Shown here one piece after another: positions 38,261 to 49,266 of a stretch of 64,000 nt of DNA (position 1 is the first letter of the stretch; every line of letters begins with the position of its first letter). The notes beneath the pieces are model-generated. The model was not told the origin of the DNA. It made no database searches and worked only from the letters and a program-made list of their open reading frames with translations. This DNA is from Bacteroidales bacterium (lineage in GTDB: Bacteria; Bacteroidota; Bacteroidia; Bacteroidales; Prolixibacteraceae): the NCBI GenBank assembly GCA_015654795.1, contig JAATGF010000172.1, positions 1 through 64,000 on the forward strand. Direction: 5' to 3'. Position numbers and translations under genes: made by a program.

Positions 38261-38474
38261 ACTTAACTTTGTTAAATATGTTTAATATATCTCATTTTCC
38301 AATTTAAATACTTAAATTTGAGTTGAGTTTACTGAATGAATCAATTTATAGTTTATAAATTCGGGTATATTAGGTCATACTGATCGTCAGTTTTTATATG
38401 CTGCTATTGTTTTTCTTCGGTATTTGTTAACCCTAAAATGTAAGTCTTATTAGTTTAAACGTAAAATTAAGAAC

Positions 38475-39098
38475 ATGAAAAAAACAATTTTGACATTTAC
38501 CTTATTAACATTTGTCTTGTCGACATTTGCAATCGGGCCTTTCACCCTTGGTATAAAAGGGGGAATTAACTCAAGTAAAATTACTACGGATAACTATTCA
38601 GGTACAGGTGTCACTTTCAATGATTTCAAATCAGATGCCAAATCGGGATATAATCTTGGTGCTTTTGCCCGGTTTGGTACCAAAGTCTATCTGCAACCTG
38701 AATTATTGTATTCTGTAAAAAAGAATCAATCTAATAGTGGAGCACTAAATCAAAAAATTGATTTAAAGACAATACAAGTTCCGGTATTACTTGGATTTAA
38801 ACTCATCGACCTGAAACTCGCTTCTATACGCGCTTTTACAGGGCCTGCCATGTCAATTGTAATGGATAACAGTCGTGTCAGTTATGACGGCGTTACTGAA
38901 AGTCTTTATGACACAAAAAATTATAAAAATAATATTTGGGATTGGCAGTTGGGAGCAGGAGTCGATGTGGGTATGATTACTTTGGATTGTCGTTATGAAT
39001 GGGGACTTTCAAATACTTCAGATGCTAATGTGAGCAAAATCGGTTTCGTCAACAAAGGCAATACTTTAACATTTTCGATTGGATTCAAATTTATCTGA
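38475..39098 (+). CDS. Outer-membrane beta-barrel (porin-family/PorT-like) protein
   Basis: Signal peptide; GIKGGINSSKIT...GYNLGAFARFGTKVYLQPELLYS...FSIGFKFI. Confidence 0.85.
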   Translation: MKKTILTFTLLTFVLSTFAIGPFTLGIKGGINSSKITTDNYSGTGVTFNDFKSDAKSGYNLGAFARFGTKVYLQPELLYSVKKNQSNSGALNQKIDLKTIQVPVLLGFKLIDLKLASIRAFTGPAMSIVMDNSRVSYDGVTESLYDTKNYKNNIWDWQLGAGVDVGMITLDCRYEWGLSNTSDANVSKIGFVNKGNTLTFSIGFKFI

Positions 39099-39122
39099 GA
39101 AAACTACGTAATAAGTTAATCT

Positions 39123-39156
39123 AAAGGGGTATCTCGAAAATGAGGTACCCCTTTTA
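39123..39156 (+). terminator. Hairpin AAAGGGGTA...TACCCCTTTT
   Basis: Perfect arms and T-run following the OMP gene. Confidence 0.85.
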
Positions 39157-39282
39157 TTGTTGAAAATGTCTGATTTTAAGTCTGGAATCTAAAATTGCAA
39201 TGCAATTAAGAAAATCGCCTCGTTGACTGTTTCGAAAATAACGATTCCAATTAATCACGCTGTTCGCCAATCTTTCATCGGA

Positions 39283-39425
39283 TCCACAAACGAAGATTTT
39301 TAATGTACTAATGAACCTTTTCAATGACGGCGAAGCCAATGACCTTTCAATGACAGCGAAGCCAATCACTTTTTAATGACGACGAAGCCAAATGACCTTT
39401 TCAATGACTATTTTAATGACCTTTT
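39283..39425 (+). repeat. Dispersed intergenic repeat, copy C (partial)
   Basis: CACAAACGAAGATTTTTAATG...AATGACGGCGAAGCCAATGACC units. Confidence 0.8.
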
Positions 39426-39475
39426 CTCTAAACAAAGCACAGATCTATTCGTTGTAAAGTAAAAAACAATTCAAA

Positions 39476-39988
39476 ATGAGAACGATCATTTTTCTGTTTA
39501 TTTTGCTTACATTCAATCTTCACACAATGGCACAAGATGATATCCGGTCAAAAAAATTAAAAGAGCAGCATTTCACACCGAAAGTCGCAAAATCGGCTGA
39601 TGAATGGAAGGCAAAATTATCGCCAATCCAGTATGAGGTTACACGAAATAAAGGCACAGAAAGGCCGTTTACGGGTCAATATTACGATTTTTACGAAAAG
39701 GGGAATTACTACTGTGTAAATTGCGGAGCGCTCCTGTTTAATTCTGAATCCAAATTCAAATCAGGATGCGGATGGCCAAGTTTTAGCGACGTGGCCAATA
39801 TAAAGTCAATTAATATAGTGACTGATAAAAGTTTTGGTATGATTCGTACCGAAATTACATGTGCGAATTGTGAAGCCCATTTAGGTCATGTTTTCGAGGA
39901 TGGTCCCCCTCCGACAGGACTTCGGTATTGTATTAATTCAGTATCACTAAAGTTTGTCCCTGATACGGAGTCATCGGGCAAACCTTAA
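39476..39988 (+). CDS. msrB: Peptide-methionine (R)-S-oxide reductase MsrB with signal peptide
   Basis: [29 protein letters not shown]...[36 protein letters not shown]. Confidence 0.96.
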   Translation: MRTIIFLFILLTFNLHTMAQDDIRSKKLKEQHFTPKVAKSADEWKAKLSPIQYEVTRNKGTERPFTGQYYDFYEKGNYYCVNCGALLFNSESKFKSGCGWPSFSDVANIKSINIVTDKSFGMIRTEITCANCEAHLGHVFEDGPPPTGLRYCINSVSLKFVPDTESSGKP

Positions 39989-40048
39989 CTACAGCATGTT
40001 TTCCTTAGAAACAAGATGCAGATTAGTCTTACCCGGCATTTGGTTTAC

Positions 40049-40525
40049 CTAAACATTAAGATTTCGTGTCATATAAGAGGAATAATCCTTAATAATTGGC
40101 TTATAATCAACATGAAATAATGATGATGAAATAATAAAATCCGCTGTCGACCTGTTCGATGCGGTTGGAATATTGTATAAAACAGCAATTCTTAGTAACG
40201 CCTTAACATCGACATCATGAGGTTGTGGTTGCATTGGATCCCAGAAAAATATCAAAACATTGATATTACCTTCGCATATCATCGCACCAAGCTGCTGATC
40301 GCCACCTAACGGACCTGACTTTAAAATAACAACCTGGGGTGGCATCGCATCATTCTCTTTACATTTCAGACTGATTGTATCTTCGACAAGTTTTCCCGTA
40401 GTACCGGTGCAAACAAGTGTGTGGTGGGCCAATTCTTTCCAGTTAAATGCAACCCATTCCGCAATATCCTTTTTACGGTTATCATGAGCTACAATGGCAA
40501 TTGTTTTCTTAATTTTCATTCTCAT
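40049..40525 (-). CDS. mgsA: Methylglyoxal synthase
   Basis: IAIVAHDNRKKDIAEWV...VCTGTTGKLVEDT...LKSGPLGGDQQLGAMICEGNINVLIFFWDPMQPQPHDVDVKALLRIA. Confidence 0.96.
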   Translation of the reverse strand: MRMKIKKTIAIVAHDNRKKDIAEWVAFNWKELAHHTLVCTGTTGKLVEDTISLKCKENDAMPPQVVILKSGPLGGDQQLGAMICEGNINVLIFFWDPMQPQPHDVDVKALLRIAVLYNIPTASNRSTADFIISSSLFHVDYKPIIKDYSSYMTRNLNV

Positions 40526-40594
40526 ATTTTATTAATATTGGGCAAAGATAAGTCAATGAAGGTTTCCGCTATAATATATTTGATTATCAAAATA

Positions 40595-41461
40595 TTAATA
40601 TTTCATTAAAAATGACTTAAGTGTTAATATTTTCTTGTATTCCGGATCAATTGCAAAGTTGTCGTATCGTTCCAGATTGTTACTTACAATGATAGATTGT
40701 GCCATTTCGGCATATTGATTTGATTCATGATAACTGCCCATAAGATGTAATAAATCAGTCGAACTTCCTCCCTCCCAACGTTTTTGTCTGAATCTTTTAT
40801 ACGACGACAATTTCGAAATTAACAGATAATAGTGTTCTACTGACTCAATTACAGAGTTATAAGTTCTAAGATACCGCTCATCATCACCGACCTGGAATTG
40901 TATAAGCGATCGCGAATCATCACTCGAAAAAGACATTATTCCAAAGATATTGTTGCCATTCCTGAAAATATTCGATGTACCCCATCCCGATTCGAGTACA
41001 GCCTGGGTGAGCGCAAGACTAACCGGATGCGGATAAATTCTTTTTTCCAGTTCAACAATTGAATCGGTCTCATATTTCAGCTTCATCGCAACTATAAAAA
41101 TAGAATCAGAATCCGAAATTGACTTTTTTCTGGTAATTCGATCTTCAATAAATTCAACATGATGTAAATCATCTAATAAACGTTCCCGGGTAATTACAAT
41201 TGCGGGTAAAAGATGCTGAACAAACAAATCTTTGCGCTTATCAGGATCCACAGAACGAAAGTCAAGCGAGCCAATGTAATTTAGGGGAATAAGCGCAGAG
41301 TCTGACTGATAAATAATTGAATCAACCTTAGTCATTTTAACATCCCTGATCTTGATTTCAACCGGCCAGTATTGCGAATTGAATTTTTCGGTCTTTGCAA
41401 ATAAATAAATGGCGAGAATGATAAGAGCAAAATAAAATAAATCGCGAATTATTCTTAGCAT
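40595..41461 (-). CDS. Bax-like glucosaminidase-domain protein
   Basis: PVSLALTQAVLESGWGTSNIFRNGNNIFGIMSF, N-terminal TM segment. Confidence 0.88.
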   Translation of the reverse strand: MLRIIRDLFYFALIILAIYLFAKTEKFNSQYWPVEIKIRDVKMTKVDSIIYQSDSALIPLNYIGSLDFRSVDPDKRKDLFVQHLLPAIVITRERLLDDLHHVEFIEDRITRKKSISDSDSIFIVAMKLKYETDSIVELEKRIYPHPVSLALTQAVLESGWGTSNIFRNGNNIFGIMSFSSDDSRSLIQFQVGDDERYLRTYNSVIESVEHYYLLISKLSSYKRFRQKRWEGGSSTDLLHLMGSYHESNQYAEMAQSIIVSNNLERYDNFAIDPEYKKILTLKSFLMKY

Positions 41462-41546
41462 AAAAACGATTAATTAGCTTGCCGACAAAAGTACAAAATA
41501 TCACTTATTAAAAAAACTGTTGCAATTCGACATATAATACTGCAAA

Positions 41547-42053
41547 TCAAATAAATTCCTTTTTTAAGTTTCCTACCCAATACTCTATTCGTCCGTTAGT
41601 CAACCTTGCCTGGTTTTCCTGATCAAGTGGTAAACCTACAAATTGCCCGTCCCTGACAGCTTTAGATCCTTCAAAAGTATAACCTTCCACCGCAGTTTTA
41701 CCCACAATCAAGGCTCCTCTCTCTTCTAAAAATGTGGCCATAATTCCGATCGCATCACAGAAATTTTCTGTATACCCTTTTTGATCCCCCAGTCCAAAAA
41801 TGGCTACCCGCTTATTCGAAAAATCGATCTCCTCAAGGGCCGGAAGTAATTCATCCCAATAATTTGGTAATTCCCCGTCAAACCACGTAGGAACACCGAC
41901 AATCAGATTGTCAAATTCAAGAAATTTTTCCTTTTTAACTTCATCAACATTAATAAGTTGAACATCATCACCCGAAAATGAATTGTAAACAATTCCGGCA
42001 ATCTTTGCCGTTTTTTTTGATCCGAAACTATAAAACAAACCTATTTTTTTCAT
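41547..42053 (-). CDS. Flavodoxin
   Basis: KIGLFYSFGSKKTAKIAGIVYN...LIVGVPTWFDGELPNYWDELLPAL...VAIFGLGDQKGYTENFCDAIG. Confidence 0.93.
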   Translation of the reverse strand: MKKIGLFYSFGSKKTAKIAGIVYNSFSGDDVQLINVDEVKKEKFLEFDNLIVGVPTWFDGELPNYWDELLPALEEIDFSNKRVAIFGLGDQKGYTENFCDAIGIMATFLEERGALIVGKTAVEGYTFEGSKAVRDGQFVGLPLDQENQARLTNGRIEYWVGNLKKEFI

Positions 42054-42055
42054 AA

Positions 42056-44113
42056 TTAGTATTTTAAAAGCGCCAGTGCCGCAGCATAAATCTTCTCTTC
42101 ATTGATCAAAATGGCTGCTTCAAGAATTCTGTTAAAACCAACCGGTGTAAAGGCCGAACCAACCCTGCGAACAGGCGCATCCAGAAATTCAAAGGCCTCT
42201 TCGCCAATCATTCCAGCCAATTCGCCGCCAAAACCGCCAAATACTTTATCCTCATGAACGACTAAAACCCGTCCTGTCTTTTTAACCGAATTGATGATTG
42301 TTTCTTTATCAAGCGGAATCAGTGAACGAATATCAATAACTTCGAGATTAAAACCTTCACCTGAAAGACGTTCTGCTACCTTAAGTGAAAGATGTGTTGT
42401 ATTTCCGTAAGTTATTATACTTAAATCAGTTCCTTCACGCCGGATTCTTGCTTTTCCAAACGGCACTTCAAAATCATCAGGAATAGGTGTTGCAGCCGCG
42501 GGCGAATTATAGAGTGCTTTGGGTTCCAGAAAAAGTGTTGGTCCCTCCGATCTTAATGAAGTCCTCAGTAGTCCGGCTGCATCGTCTGCGAAAGACGGAT
42601 ATACGACTCTGATACCCGGGAAAGTTGCCAATGCCCCTTCTGTCGATTGCGAATGGTACAACCCACCACCAATATACCCTCCTGACGCTAAGCGAATAGT
42701 GACATTCGGACTGAATTTACCGTTCGTTCGCCAGTATTCGTGGGTCATTTCAACATATTGCTCCATAGCAGGCCAGAAATAATCTGCGAACTCAGCTCCT
42801 TCAACTACTATCCTGATTTTCTTACTGTAACGCGACATACCATTAGCGGTTCCTGTAATAAAATCTTCAGCAATAGGCCCGTTAAATACCCTTGCAGTAC
42901 CAAATTCCTTCTGCAGTCCTTTGGATACGTTGAATATGCCGCCTTTATCCTTATTGGCGATATCCTGTCCCCAAATAAAAGTATCTGGATTAAGACGAAA
43001 CTCTGCTTTGAGCGTTTCATTTAACCCTTCAATCAATTTCTTCTTCTCTCCGCTAAAGTTATGCAGTCCTTCAGGATATTTCGATGCAGGATATGGCTCC
43101 GGAATTACAAAATCATATATTGAAGCAGGATCAGGATCGGGAGATGCCAGGGCATTTCGGTGTGCCACTTTAAGTTCCTCTTTAGCCTTCGCCTCAATAG
43201 CCAGAATTTCTTCATCGGTAAACCTTTCGTAACGCAACAGCATCCGCTTAAACTTTAGCAATGGATCAGACTCCTGTACATAGCCCAACTCAGCATCATT
43301 ACGATATAAATCATGCCTGTCAGAATTTGAATGGGCATGGATCCGAATACAATTTGCCTGAACGATACAGGGTTGCTGATTTTCCAAAGACCATTTTTTA
43401 GCCTCTGTCATTGCATTGATTGAATCAAAAACGTCTTTCCCGTTACAATGAATAATCCTGAGATTTTTAAATCCCGAAAAGTTATTGGCAACCTTCCGAT
43501 TGGCAGTCTGATCTTTTTTGGGAACTGAAATTCCATATCCGTTATCCTGGAAAACAAAAATCACGGGCAGTTCTTCTGTCGAAGCGCCATTTATTGCCTC
43601 ATAAACATAGCCCTCCGAAACCGATGATTCTCCTTGCGAACTGATTGCAACTCCTTTCCCTTTGTAATACTTTATTGCACGTGCCACGCCAACAGCATGT
43701 AAGGTATGATTTCCTGTGGCTGAAGATACGTTGTGGATATTCCACTCCGGTTTACCAATATGATTCGACATATGCCTTCCTCCTGAGGTCACATCGGCCG
43801 CTTTGGATATTCCGTTCAAGATGATCTCCTCCCCGGTAAGTCCTGCTGATATGTTGGTCAGCATATCCCGATAATATGGAAAAAGATGATCAGTCTCCCT
43901 GTTAAATATTTGTCCTATTGCCAGTTGTATTCCATCATGACCCGCATATGGTGCATGATACGACCATCCTATCGCTTGTTTCAGATAATTCGGAGCCTTC
44001 TCATCGATCATACGTCCCAGCGTCATCATGTAAAACCACTTTTCGAGGATCACTTTATCTGTATTCTTAATCGTAAAGGTTTTTGGCACCGGTATATCTT
44101 GTAAAACTTTCAT
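42056..44113 (-). CDS. 2-oxo acid dehydrogenase E1 component, fused alpha and beta subunits
   Basis: N-terminal thiamine-dehydrogenase alpha region (GRHMSNHIG..., FVFQDNGYGISVPK) and C-terminal transketolase-like beta region (GPIAEDFITGTANGMS..., VVHEDKVFGGFGGELAGMI). Confidence 0.94.
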   Translation of the reverse strand: MKVLQDIPVPKTFTIKNTDKVILEKWFYMMTLGRMIDEKAPNYLKQAIGWSYHAPYAGHDGIQLAIGQIFNRETDHLFPYYRDMLTNISAGLTGEEIILNGISKAADVTSGGRHMSNHIGKPEWNIHNVSSATGNHTLHAVGVARAIKYYKGKGVAISSQGESSVSEGYVYEAINGASTEELPVIFVFQDNGYGISVPKKDQTANRKVANNFSGFKNLRIIHCNGKDVFDSINAMTEAKKWSLENQQPCIVQANCIRIHAHSNSDRHDLYRNDAELGYVQESDPLLKFKRMLLRYERFTDEEILAIEAKAKEELKVAHRNALASPDPDPASIYDFVIPEPYPASKYPEGLHNFSGEKKKLIEGLNETLKAEFRLNPDTFIWGQDIANKDKGGIFNVSKGLQKEFGTARVFNGPIAEDFITGTANGMSRYSKKIRIVVEGAEFADYFWPAMEQYVEMTHEYWRTNGKFSPNVTIRLASGGYIGGGLYHSQSTEGALATFPGIRVVYPSFADDAAGLLRTSLRSEGPTLFLEPKALYNSPAAATPIPDDFEVPFGKARIRREGTDLSIITYGNTTHLSLKVAERLSGEGFNLEVIDIRSLIPLDKETIINSVKKTGRVLVVHEDKVFGGFGGELAGMIGEEAFEFLDAPVRRVGSAFTPVGFNRILEAAILINEEKIYAAALALLKY

Positions 44114-44133
44114 ATTCTATAGTTTAAGTCTGA

Positions 44134-45462
44134 TCAAATATTTGTATTTTGTTCAAATTGTTCCAATAAGTCGGCTATTCGACGGAGAAATCTTCCTCCC
44201 AGCATTCCGTCAACAACCCGGTGATCGTACGAAAGCGATAAAAACATTTTATGCCTGACAACAATCGCATCTCCGGTAGATGTCTCCATTACGGCAGGTT
44301 TCTTTTCGATGATTCCTACTGCGAGAATAGCAACCTGCGGCTGATTGATAATAGGTGTTCCAATTAGTCCGCCAAAAGATCCGAAATTAGTGATTGTAAA
44401 TGTTCCACCCTGAAGATCATCCGGACTAAGTTTATTCTCACGCCCCGCCTTGGCAAAGCTGTTGATTTCGCGCGTAAGACCTATAAGATTCTTTGAATCA
44501 GCATCTTTAATTACAGGAACCACAAGATTACCGTCATTGGTCGCTACTGCGATAGCAATATTGATGTGTTTGCGCAAAATAATATTATCCTCATCCACTG
44601 ATGAATTTACCTGACGAAATTCTGAGAGCGCTTTTGCAGTTGCCTCCGCGAACAGTGGCATGAACGTTAATTTCTCTCCATATTTCTTTTCAAATTCAGT
44701 TTTAACAGCATTACGCCAAAGAACAAGGTTTGTTACATCGGCTTCTACAACTGTAGTAACATGGGGAGAAACCTGTTTCGACATCACCATATGATTGGCG
44801 ATTAACTTGCGGATGCGATCCATTTTAAGGATAGTATCTTCAGCGCCAATCGAAACAGATACTTTGGGTCTTTCCAATTGGACAGCCGGTGAATTTTGAG
44901 GTGATTTGGATTGTATAACCTGCGAAGAGGGTTTATTTGCCCCGGCAACACGCTGTTCGATGTAATTGACAATGTCATTTTTCTGGACTCTTCCCCCTAA
45001 ACCACTGCCTGTTATCGATTCGAGTTCAGGCAACGTTACCCCTTCTTTTGTGGCTATGCTTTTTACAAGTGGTGAATAAAAACGATCTGTATTTTTTAAA
45101 TCATTTTTACTGATTTCCGGGGCTGATTGTTTAACTTCGACTGGTTTATTCTCTTTATTCTCTTGAATTTCTTCCTTGGGTGGAATAACTTCCGGTTCTG
45201 TTACCGCTGCCGCTTCTTCTGCATCAAGCGCGATAACAATTACAATCTGGCCAACTGGAATCAAATCATTCTCTGCACATCGAATCTCCTTAATGGTTCC
45301 TGCCACAGGTGAAGGAATTTCTGAATCAACTTTATCCGTTGCTACTTCAAACAGAATATCATCCTCGGCTACCTTATCTCCTTGTTTTACAAATATTTTA
45401 GTTATAGTAGCCTCCTGTATGCTCTCGCCAAGCTTTGGTATAAGTACATTAAAATCTGACAT
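44134..45462 (-). CDS. Dihydrolipoamide acyltransferase (E2) of a 2-oxo acid dehydrogenase complex
   Basis: Lipoyl domain DILFEVATDKVDSEIPSPVAG, E3-binding region, catalytic LSLSYDHRVVDGMLGGRFL. Confidence 0.96.
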   Translation of the reverse strand: MSDFNVLIPKLGESIQEATITKIFVKQGDKVAEDDILFEVATDKVDSEIPSPVAGTIKEIRCAENDLIPVGQIVIVIALDAEEAAAVTEPEVIPPKEEIQENKENKPVEVKQSAPEISKNDLKNTDRFYSPLVKSIATKEGVTLPELESITGSGLGGRVQKNDIVNYIEQRVAGANKPSSQVIQSKSPQNSPAVQLERPKVSVSIGAEDTILKMDRIRKLIANHMVMSKQVSPHVTTVVEADVTNLVLWRNAVKTEFEKKYGEKLTFMPLFAEATAKALSEFRQVNSSVDEDNIILRKHINIAIAVATNDGNLVVPVIKDADSKNLIGLTREINSFAKAGRENKLSPDDLQGGTFTITNFGSFGGLIGTPIINQPQVAILAVGIIEKKPAVMETSTGDAIVVRHKMFLSLSYDHRVVDGMLGGRFLRRIADLLEQFEQNTNI

Positions 45463-45572
45463 CGCTTATTGTTTCCTTTAAATTAGTATTCATAAATAAA
45501 TGCAAGTTTATGCATTGATTATACCAACTAACAAAAAACAATAAGATTTAGTTTAAAAAAACTTCGGATTGT

Positions 45573-46865
45573 TCAATTGTGCAGAAACGAAAAAAGGTCA
45601 TAATTGGGCCAATGGTCGATCTTCAATAATACATGCGACATAACGCGATCCATTTCAATTGCAAGATGCGGACCTTTATAATTACTTGTGTTAGAAAGAA
45701 TTACCCACGAATATCCATCTGGTTGTCGCTTCACAAGTGCCGAAGTTCCTGGCAAGGTCCCTGTCCGCCACCAGTCGCCATTTTTATCAGTTGCCCGCCA
45801 TCCTAAAGGGTCTAATCCGCTAATATCTACATTGGTCATTTGCTGGATGCTTTCGGGGGAAAGAATATCTTTGACACCCGGTTCATTATCAATAACAACG
45901 ATTAACTTCATTAAGTCGATTGCAGAGGAAAGCCATCCGCCAGCAGAACTCAACAGATGAATATCATTTCCACCATAAATCTTCGACGCCATACGACCGC
46001 TCCCATCAAACGATTCTATGGGCTGCCCATCTTCGGGTTGATAATACCTGACTTCATTGGGGAGTGCGTCTTCCAAAAAGCTTCTTCCAAGTCGCATATC
46101 AGCTATTCCGGCAGGCTCGAGTACTTCTTTTCGCACAAATGATTCATAATCGGTTCCTGAAACTTTTGCAATTACCTTACCCAAAATAACATATCCCAGG
46201 TTGGAATAGACACTATTTGATCCAGGTTCGAAGTGAACGTTGTGAGTTGTAACAAATTTAATGTATGAATCAATATTTACAGGCAACGATTCTCCTGTAC
46301 CTTTTGCAACAGCTTTTGGAAGAAATGCGAGATCACCATAATGTTGTGTCCAGCCACCGGAATGATTAAGGAGGTTACGCACGGTAATTTTTTCAAGTCG
46401 CCTGTCTTTAATATGAAGAAATTGATCATCGTTGAGAATCCCGTATTTGCCGAACACTTTTGATTCAAGTGAAATTTTTGAATTCTCAACGAGTTTCATA
46501 ATTGCTACAGCTGTGATCAATTTTGAAACACTCGCAATACGAAAAAGGTGATTTGGGTTAACCTGAATCTGCGCCTCTTCATTGGCATAACCGTAACCTT
46601 TGGTGAAAATCAGTTTTTCGTTCTTCACAATGGCAACTGTAATACCCTTTAATCCATTTTGCTGTCTGAATTTCTCCATAATAGCATCAATAACTGAAGC
46701 GTTCTGATCTTCAATTAATTTATTGGCCACTAATCTGTTAATTGATTCTTTTTGTACTGACAAAAGTGCATTTTTACTTGAAATAGCTCCTTGTTTATAT
46801 GGTATTAAAAGAAACACGACCAATAAGCCGGCAATTAAAAGAAATCGATACTTAGACATAAGCAA
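45573..46865 (-). CDS. Serine hydrolase, beta-lactamase/PBP4*-like
   Basis: LFRIASVSKLITAVAIMKLVE (SxxK), VYSNLGYVILGKVI (YxN). Confidence 0.92.
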   Translation of the reverse strand: MLMSKYRFLLIAGLLVVFLLIPYKQGAISSKNALLSVQKESINRLVANKLIEDQNASVIDAIMEKFRQQNGLKGITVAIVKNEKLIFTKGYGYANEEAQIQVNPNHLFRIASVSKLITAVAIMKLVENSKISLESKVFGKYGILNDDQFLHIKDRRLEKITVRNLLNHSGGWTQHYGDLAFLPKAVAKGTGESLPVNIDSYIKFVTTHNVHFEPGSNSVYSNLGYVILGKVIAKVSGTDYESFVRKEVLEPAGIADMRLGRSFLEDALPNEVRYYQPEDGQPIESFDGSGRMASKIYGGNDIHLLSSAGGWLSSAIDLMKLIVVIDNEPGVKDILSPESIQQMTNVDISGLDPLGWRATDKNGDWWRTGTLPGTSALVKRQPDGYSWVILSNTSNYKGPHLAIEMDRVMSHVLLKIDHWPNYDLFSFLHN

Positions 46866-46912
46866 TTAAATAATTAAAACATCTCAATAGGAAAAATAAC
46901 CTGCAAAATATA

Positions 46913-46941
46913 GTTTACAAATGTAATTTACATTTGTAAAC
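46913..46941. promoter_or_regulatory. 29-bp perfect palindrome of two TTACA-N2-TGTAA dyads overlapping the pyrD stop codon
   Basis: GTTTACAAATGTAA-T-TTACATTTGTAAAC. Confidence 0.8.
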
Positions 46942-47839
46942 ATCCAATAATATCATTTATTGAGCTGAATTTATGACGATTAAGATAATTATCGATTCCA
47001 CTAATGATCTTCACTATCGATAATGGATCGATAAAATTAGCCGTACCCACCTGTATGGCAGAGGCACCCGCAAGAAAAAATTCTATGGCATCAGTGGCAT
47101 TCATGATTCCTCCCAATCCAATAATCGGGATTTTAACTGCCTGAGCAACTTGCCAGACCATTCTAAGCGCAATTGGCTTTACTGCCGGACCCGATAACCC
47201 ACCGGTAATAGTGGAAAGAACTGGTTTACGGGTTTCAGCATTAATTGCCATTCCCAACAACGTATTTATCAGCGATAAACCGTCAGCCCCAGCACCTTCA
47301 ACCGCCACAGCGATCTCGGCAATATCTGTTACATTTGGCGAAAGTTTTACAATCATTGTCTTCTTATAAACCTTTCTCACTGCGCTTACAACAGCCGCTG
47401 CGGAAGGACAACTGGTACCGAATGCCATTCCGCCCTCTTTGACATTTGGACACGAAATATTCAGCTCTATGCCCGCTATACGATCAAGTTCATTGATAAT
47501 TTCTGCGCAGGCTACATATTCTTCGACTGTGGACCCGGAGACATTAACTAAAACATTAGTTTCGTATTTTGTAAGCTTTGGATAGATTTCAGTTGCAAAA
47601 TATCTGGCACCGCCATTTTGGAGACCAACCGCATTAAGCATCCCCGAAGCAGTTTCTGCCATTCTTGGGTATGCATTTCCTTGTCGGGGATGAATCGTCG
47701 TCCCCTTTACTATAAAACCGCCGAGGAGATTGACATCAAGAAAATCATCAAATTCAACTCCGTATCCAAATGTACCTGAAGCAGTTAGTACCGGATTTTT
47801 AAGTTTAATATTGTGAATTATAGTGCTTAAATCTGCCAT
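46928..47839 (-). CDS. pyrD: Dihydroorotate dehydrogenase
   Basis: [18 protein letters not shown]...[13 protein letters not shown]...[33 protein letters not shown]. Confidence 0.97.
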   Translation of the reverse strand: MADLSTIIHNIKLKNPVLTASGTFGYGVEFDDFLDVNLLGGFIVKGTTIHPRQGNAYPRMAETASGMLNAVGLQNGGARYFATEIYPKLTKYETNVLVNVSGSTVEEYVACAEIINELDRIAGIELNISCPNVKEGGMAFGTSCPSAAAVVSAVRKVYKKTMIVKLSPNVTDIAEIAVAVEGAGADGLSLINTLLGMAINAETRKPVLSTITGGLSGPAVKPIALRMVWQVAQAVKIPIIGLGGIMNATDAIEFFLAGASAIQVGTANFIDPLSIVKIISGIDNYLNRHKFSSINDIIGCLQM

Positions 47840-48612
47840 TTGAGTTGATTTATATTAAAAACAGGACCATCCGTGCATACACATTTGTGACCCTGAATAG
47901 TTTCGGTAACACAACATAAACATACACCAAAACCACATGCCATTGTATTCTCGAGCGATACTTCGCACCACACTGAATTTGCTTTGGCCTTCGAAGCCAC
48001 AGCTTTCATCATTGGTTCAGGTCCGCAGCAGTAAATCTTTGAAAACGAATCCAATTTAACGCTAAAAATTGAATGATTTGTAACGAAACCTTTCTCACCA
48101 TGCGATCCATCCTCCGTCGTCGTAAAAACGTTTCCATAGGAGGCGTATTGGTCAAGTTCTACCAAGTCAACTGACGACCTGGCTCCGAGCAGGATATTTA
48201 CGTCATTTTTATTTCCGCTAAGTACTTGAGCCAAATGTAATAATGGTGCAACGCCACAACCGCCACCTACCAGAAGAACTTTTTCTTTCGAAACCGGGAG
48301 GGTAAACCCTTTTCCAAGTGGAAAAATAACATTCAGATAGCTGTCAGCAGGAGTATGCGCAAGAGATCTTGTCCCTTCACCAACTTCCTTAATCAGAATT
48401 GAAATAATATTTTTCTGATAATCAACAGCATGAATAGAGAATGGGCGCCGCAAAAAAATACTTTGCGACTGATCAACAAGTATATTGGCAAACTGTCCCG
48501 GAAAAATATTTTCGAGGTCATCCGGAACATATAATTGTAATAAATGGTGATCATCATTAAGTCTAAGGTTTGCAATAACCTTCAGATTTTGAACAGATTT
48601 CCTCATCTGCAT
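47827..48612 (-). CDS. pyrK: Dihydroorotate dehydrogenase electron transfer subunit
   Basis: [12 protein letters not shown]...[20 protein letters not shown]...[10 protein letters not shown]...[27 protein letters not shown]. Confidence 0.96.
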   Translation of the reverse strand: MQMRKSVQNLKVIANLRLNDDHHLLQLYVPDDLENIFPGQFANILVDQSQSIFLRRPFSIHAVDYQKNIISILIKEVGEGTRSLAHTPADSYLNVIFPLGKGFTLPVSKEKVLLVGGGCGVAPLLHLAQVLSGNKNDVNILLGARSSVDLVELDQYASYGNVFTTTEDGSHGEKGFVTNHSIFSVKLDSFSKIYCCGPEPMMKAVASKAKANSVWCEVSLENTMACGFGVCLCCVTETIQGHKCVCTDGPVFNINQLKWQI

Positions 48613-48714
48613 GAAATTTAAGCAATGATTTATAACAGTTTATATGAGTTTGTAACAGTATTCCGACAAACCCGCATCTAAACCTCATTATTTCATGCAA
48701 AGATAGGGCAATTT

Positions 48715-49224
48715 CTATTTTGAAGGAGTATAAGCAGTGAAAGTTTTGTCAGTAAAGAAGAGCACAATCCGTTCAACCTCCTTATTGTCAACCGAAGCAC
48801 TCACTAATTCCGACATTGATTGCGCCAAATTTAATTCAGCCGGCCGATTTGAATCAGCCACGGTCGTATGTTTATCAGTTGGATTATCAGATGGTTGACT
48901 GTAAACTTCTTTTACGGGCTGATCTTCATCTTTAACGCTTTCTCTGGGTATTTTAGGGGCTTCCGGCTCGGCTGGAAATTGAAATAAGGTAGGTGATTTA
49001 GCCGATGTGGGTTTAATGTCTGACATCGTTCCTTCGCCTAAGAGCAACCATCGCGGATTTAATGTATTGTACGATCCAAGCATCTTTTGTATAAAGGAAG
49101 CGCTTGGATAATTACGACCATTTAGTACATGGGAAACGCTTGATCGCTGAACACCTATTTTATCAGCAAATTCGGCAGGTGAAATACCTTCACTTGACAG
49201 AAACTGTGTAATCCGATCTTTCAT
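48715..49224 (-). CDS. XRE-family HTH regulator
   Basis: ISPAEFADKIGVQRSSVSHVLNGRNYPSASFIQKMLGSYNTLNPRWLLLGEG. Confidence 0.9.
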   Translation of the reverse strand: MKDRITQFLSSEGISPAEFADKIGVQRSSVSHVLNGRNYPSASFIQKMLGSYNTLNPRWLLLGEGTMSDIKPTSAKSPTLFQFPAEPEAPKIPRESVKDEDQPVKEVYSQPSDNPTDKHTTVADSNRPAELNLAQSMSELVSASVDNKEVERIVLFFTDKTFTAYTPSK

Positions 49225-49266
49225 CAGCAGTTAATTTGATTTTTATATACATATCGATGCTCTGTA

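Noticed and set aside
37826-38307. Overlapping ORFs encoding MFALCLLYVWFLFDSCLVHIES... and related peptides
   Set aside because: They come from the dispersed low-complexity intergenic repeat; related reading frames recur at 50414 but without conserved ends, so the repeat explains them better than a gene.
43886-44104. Small + strand ORFs across 42.5-45.5 kb
   Set aside because: Shadow ORFs antisense to strongly supported 2-oxo acid dehydrogenase genes.
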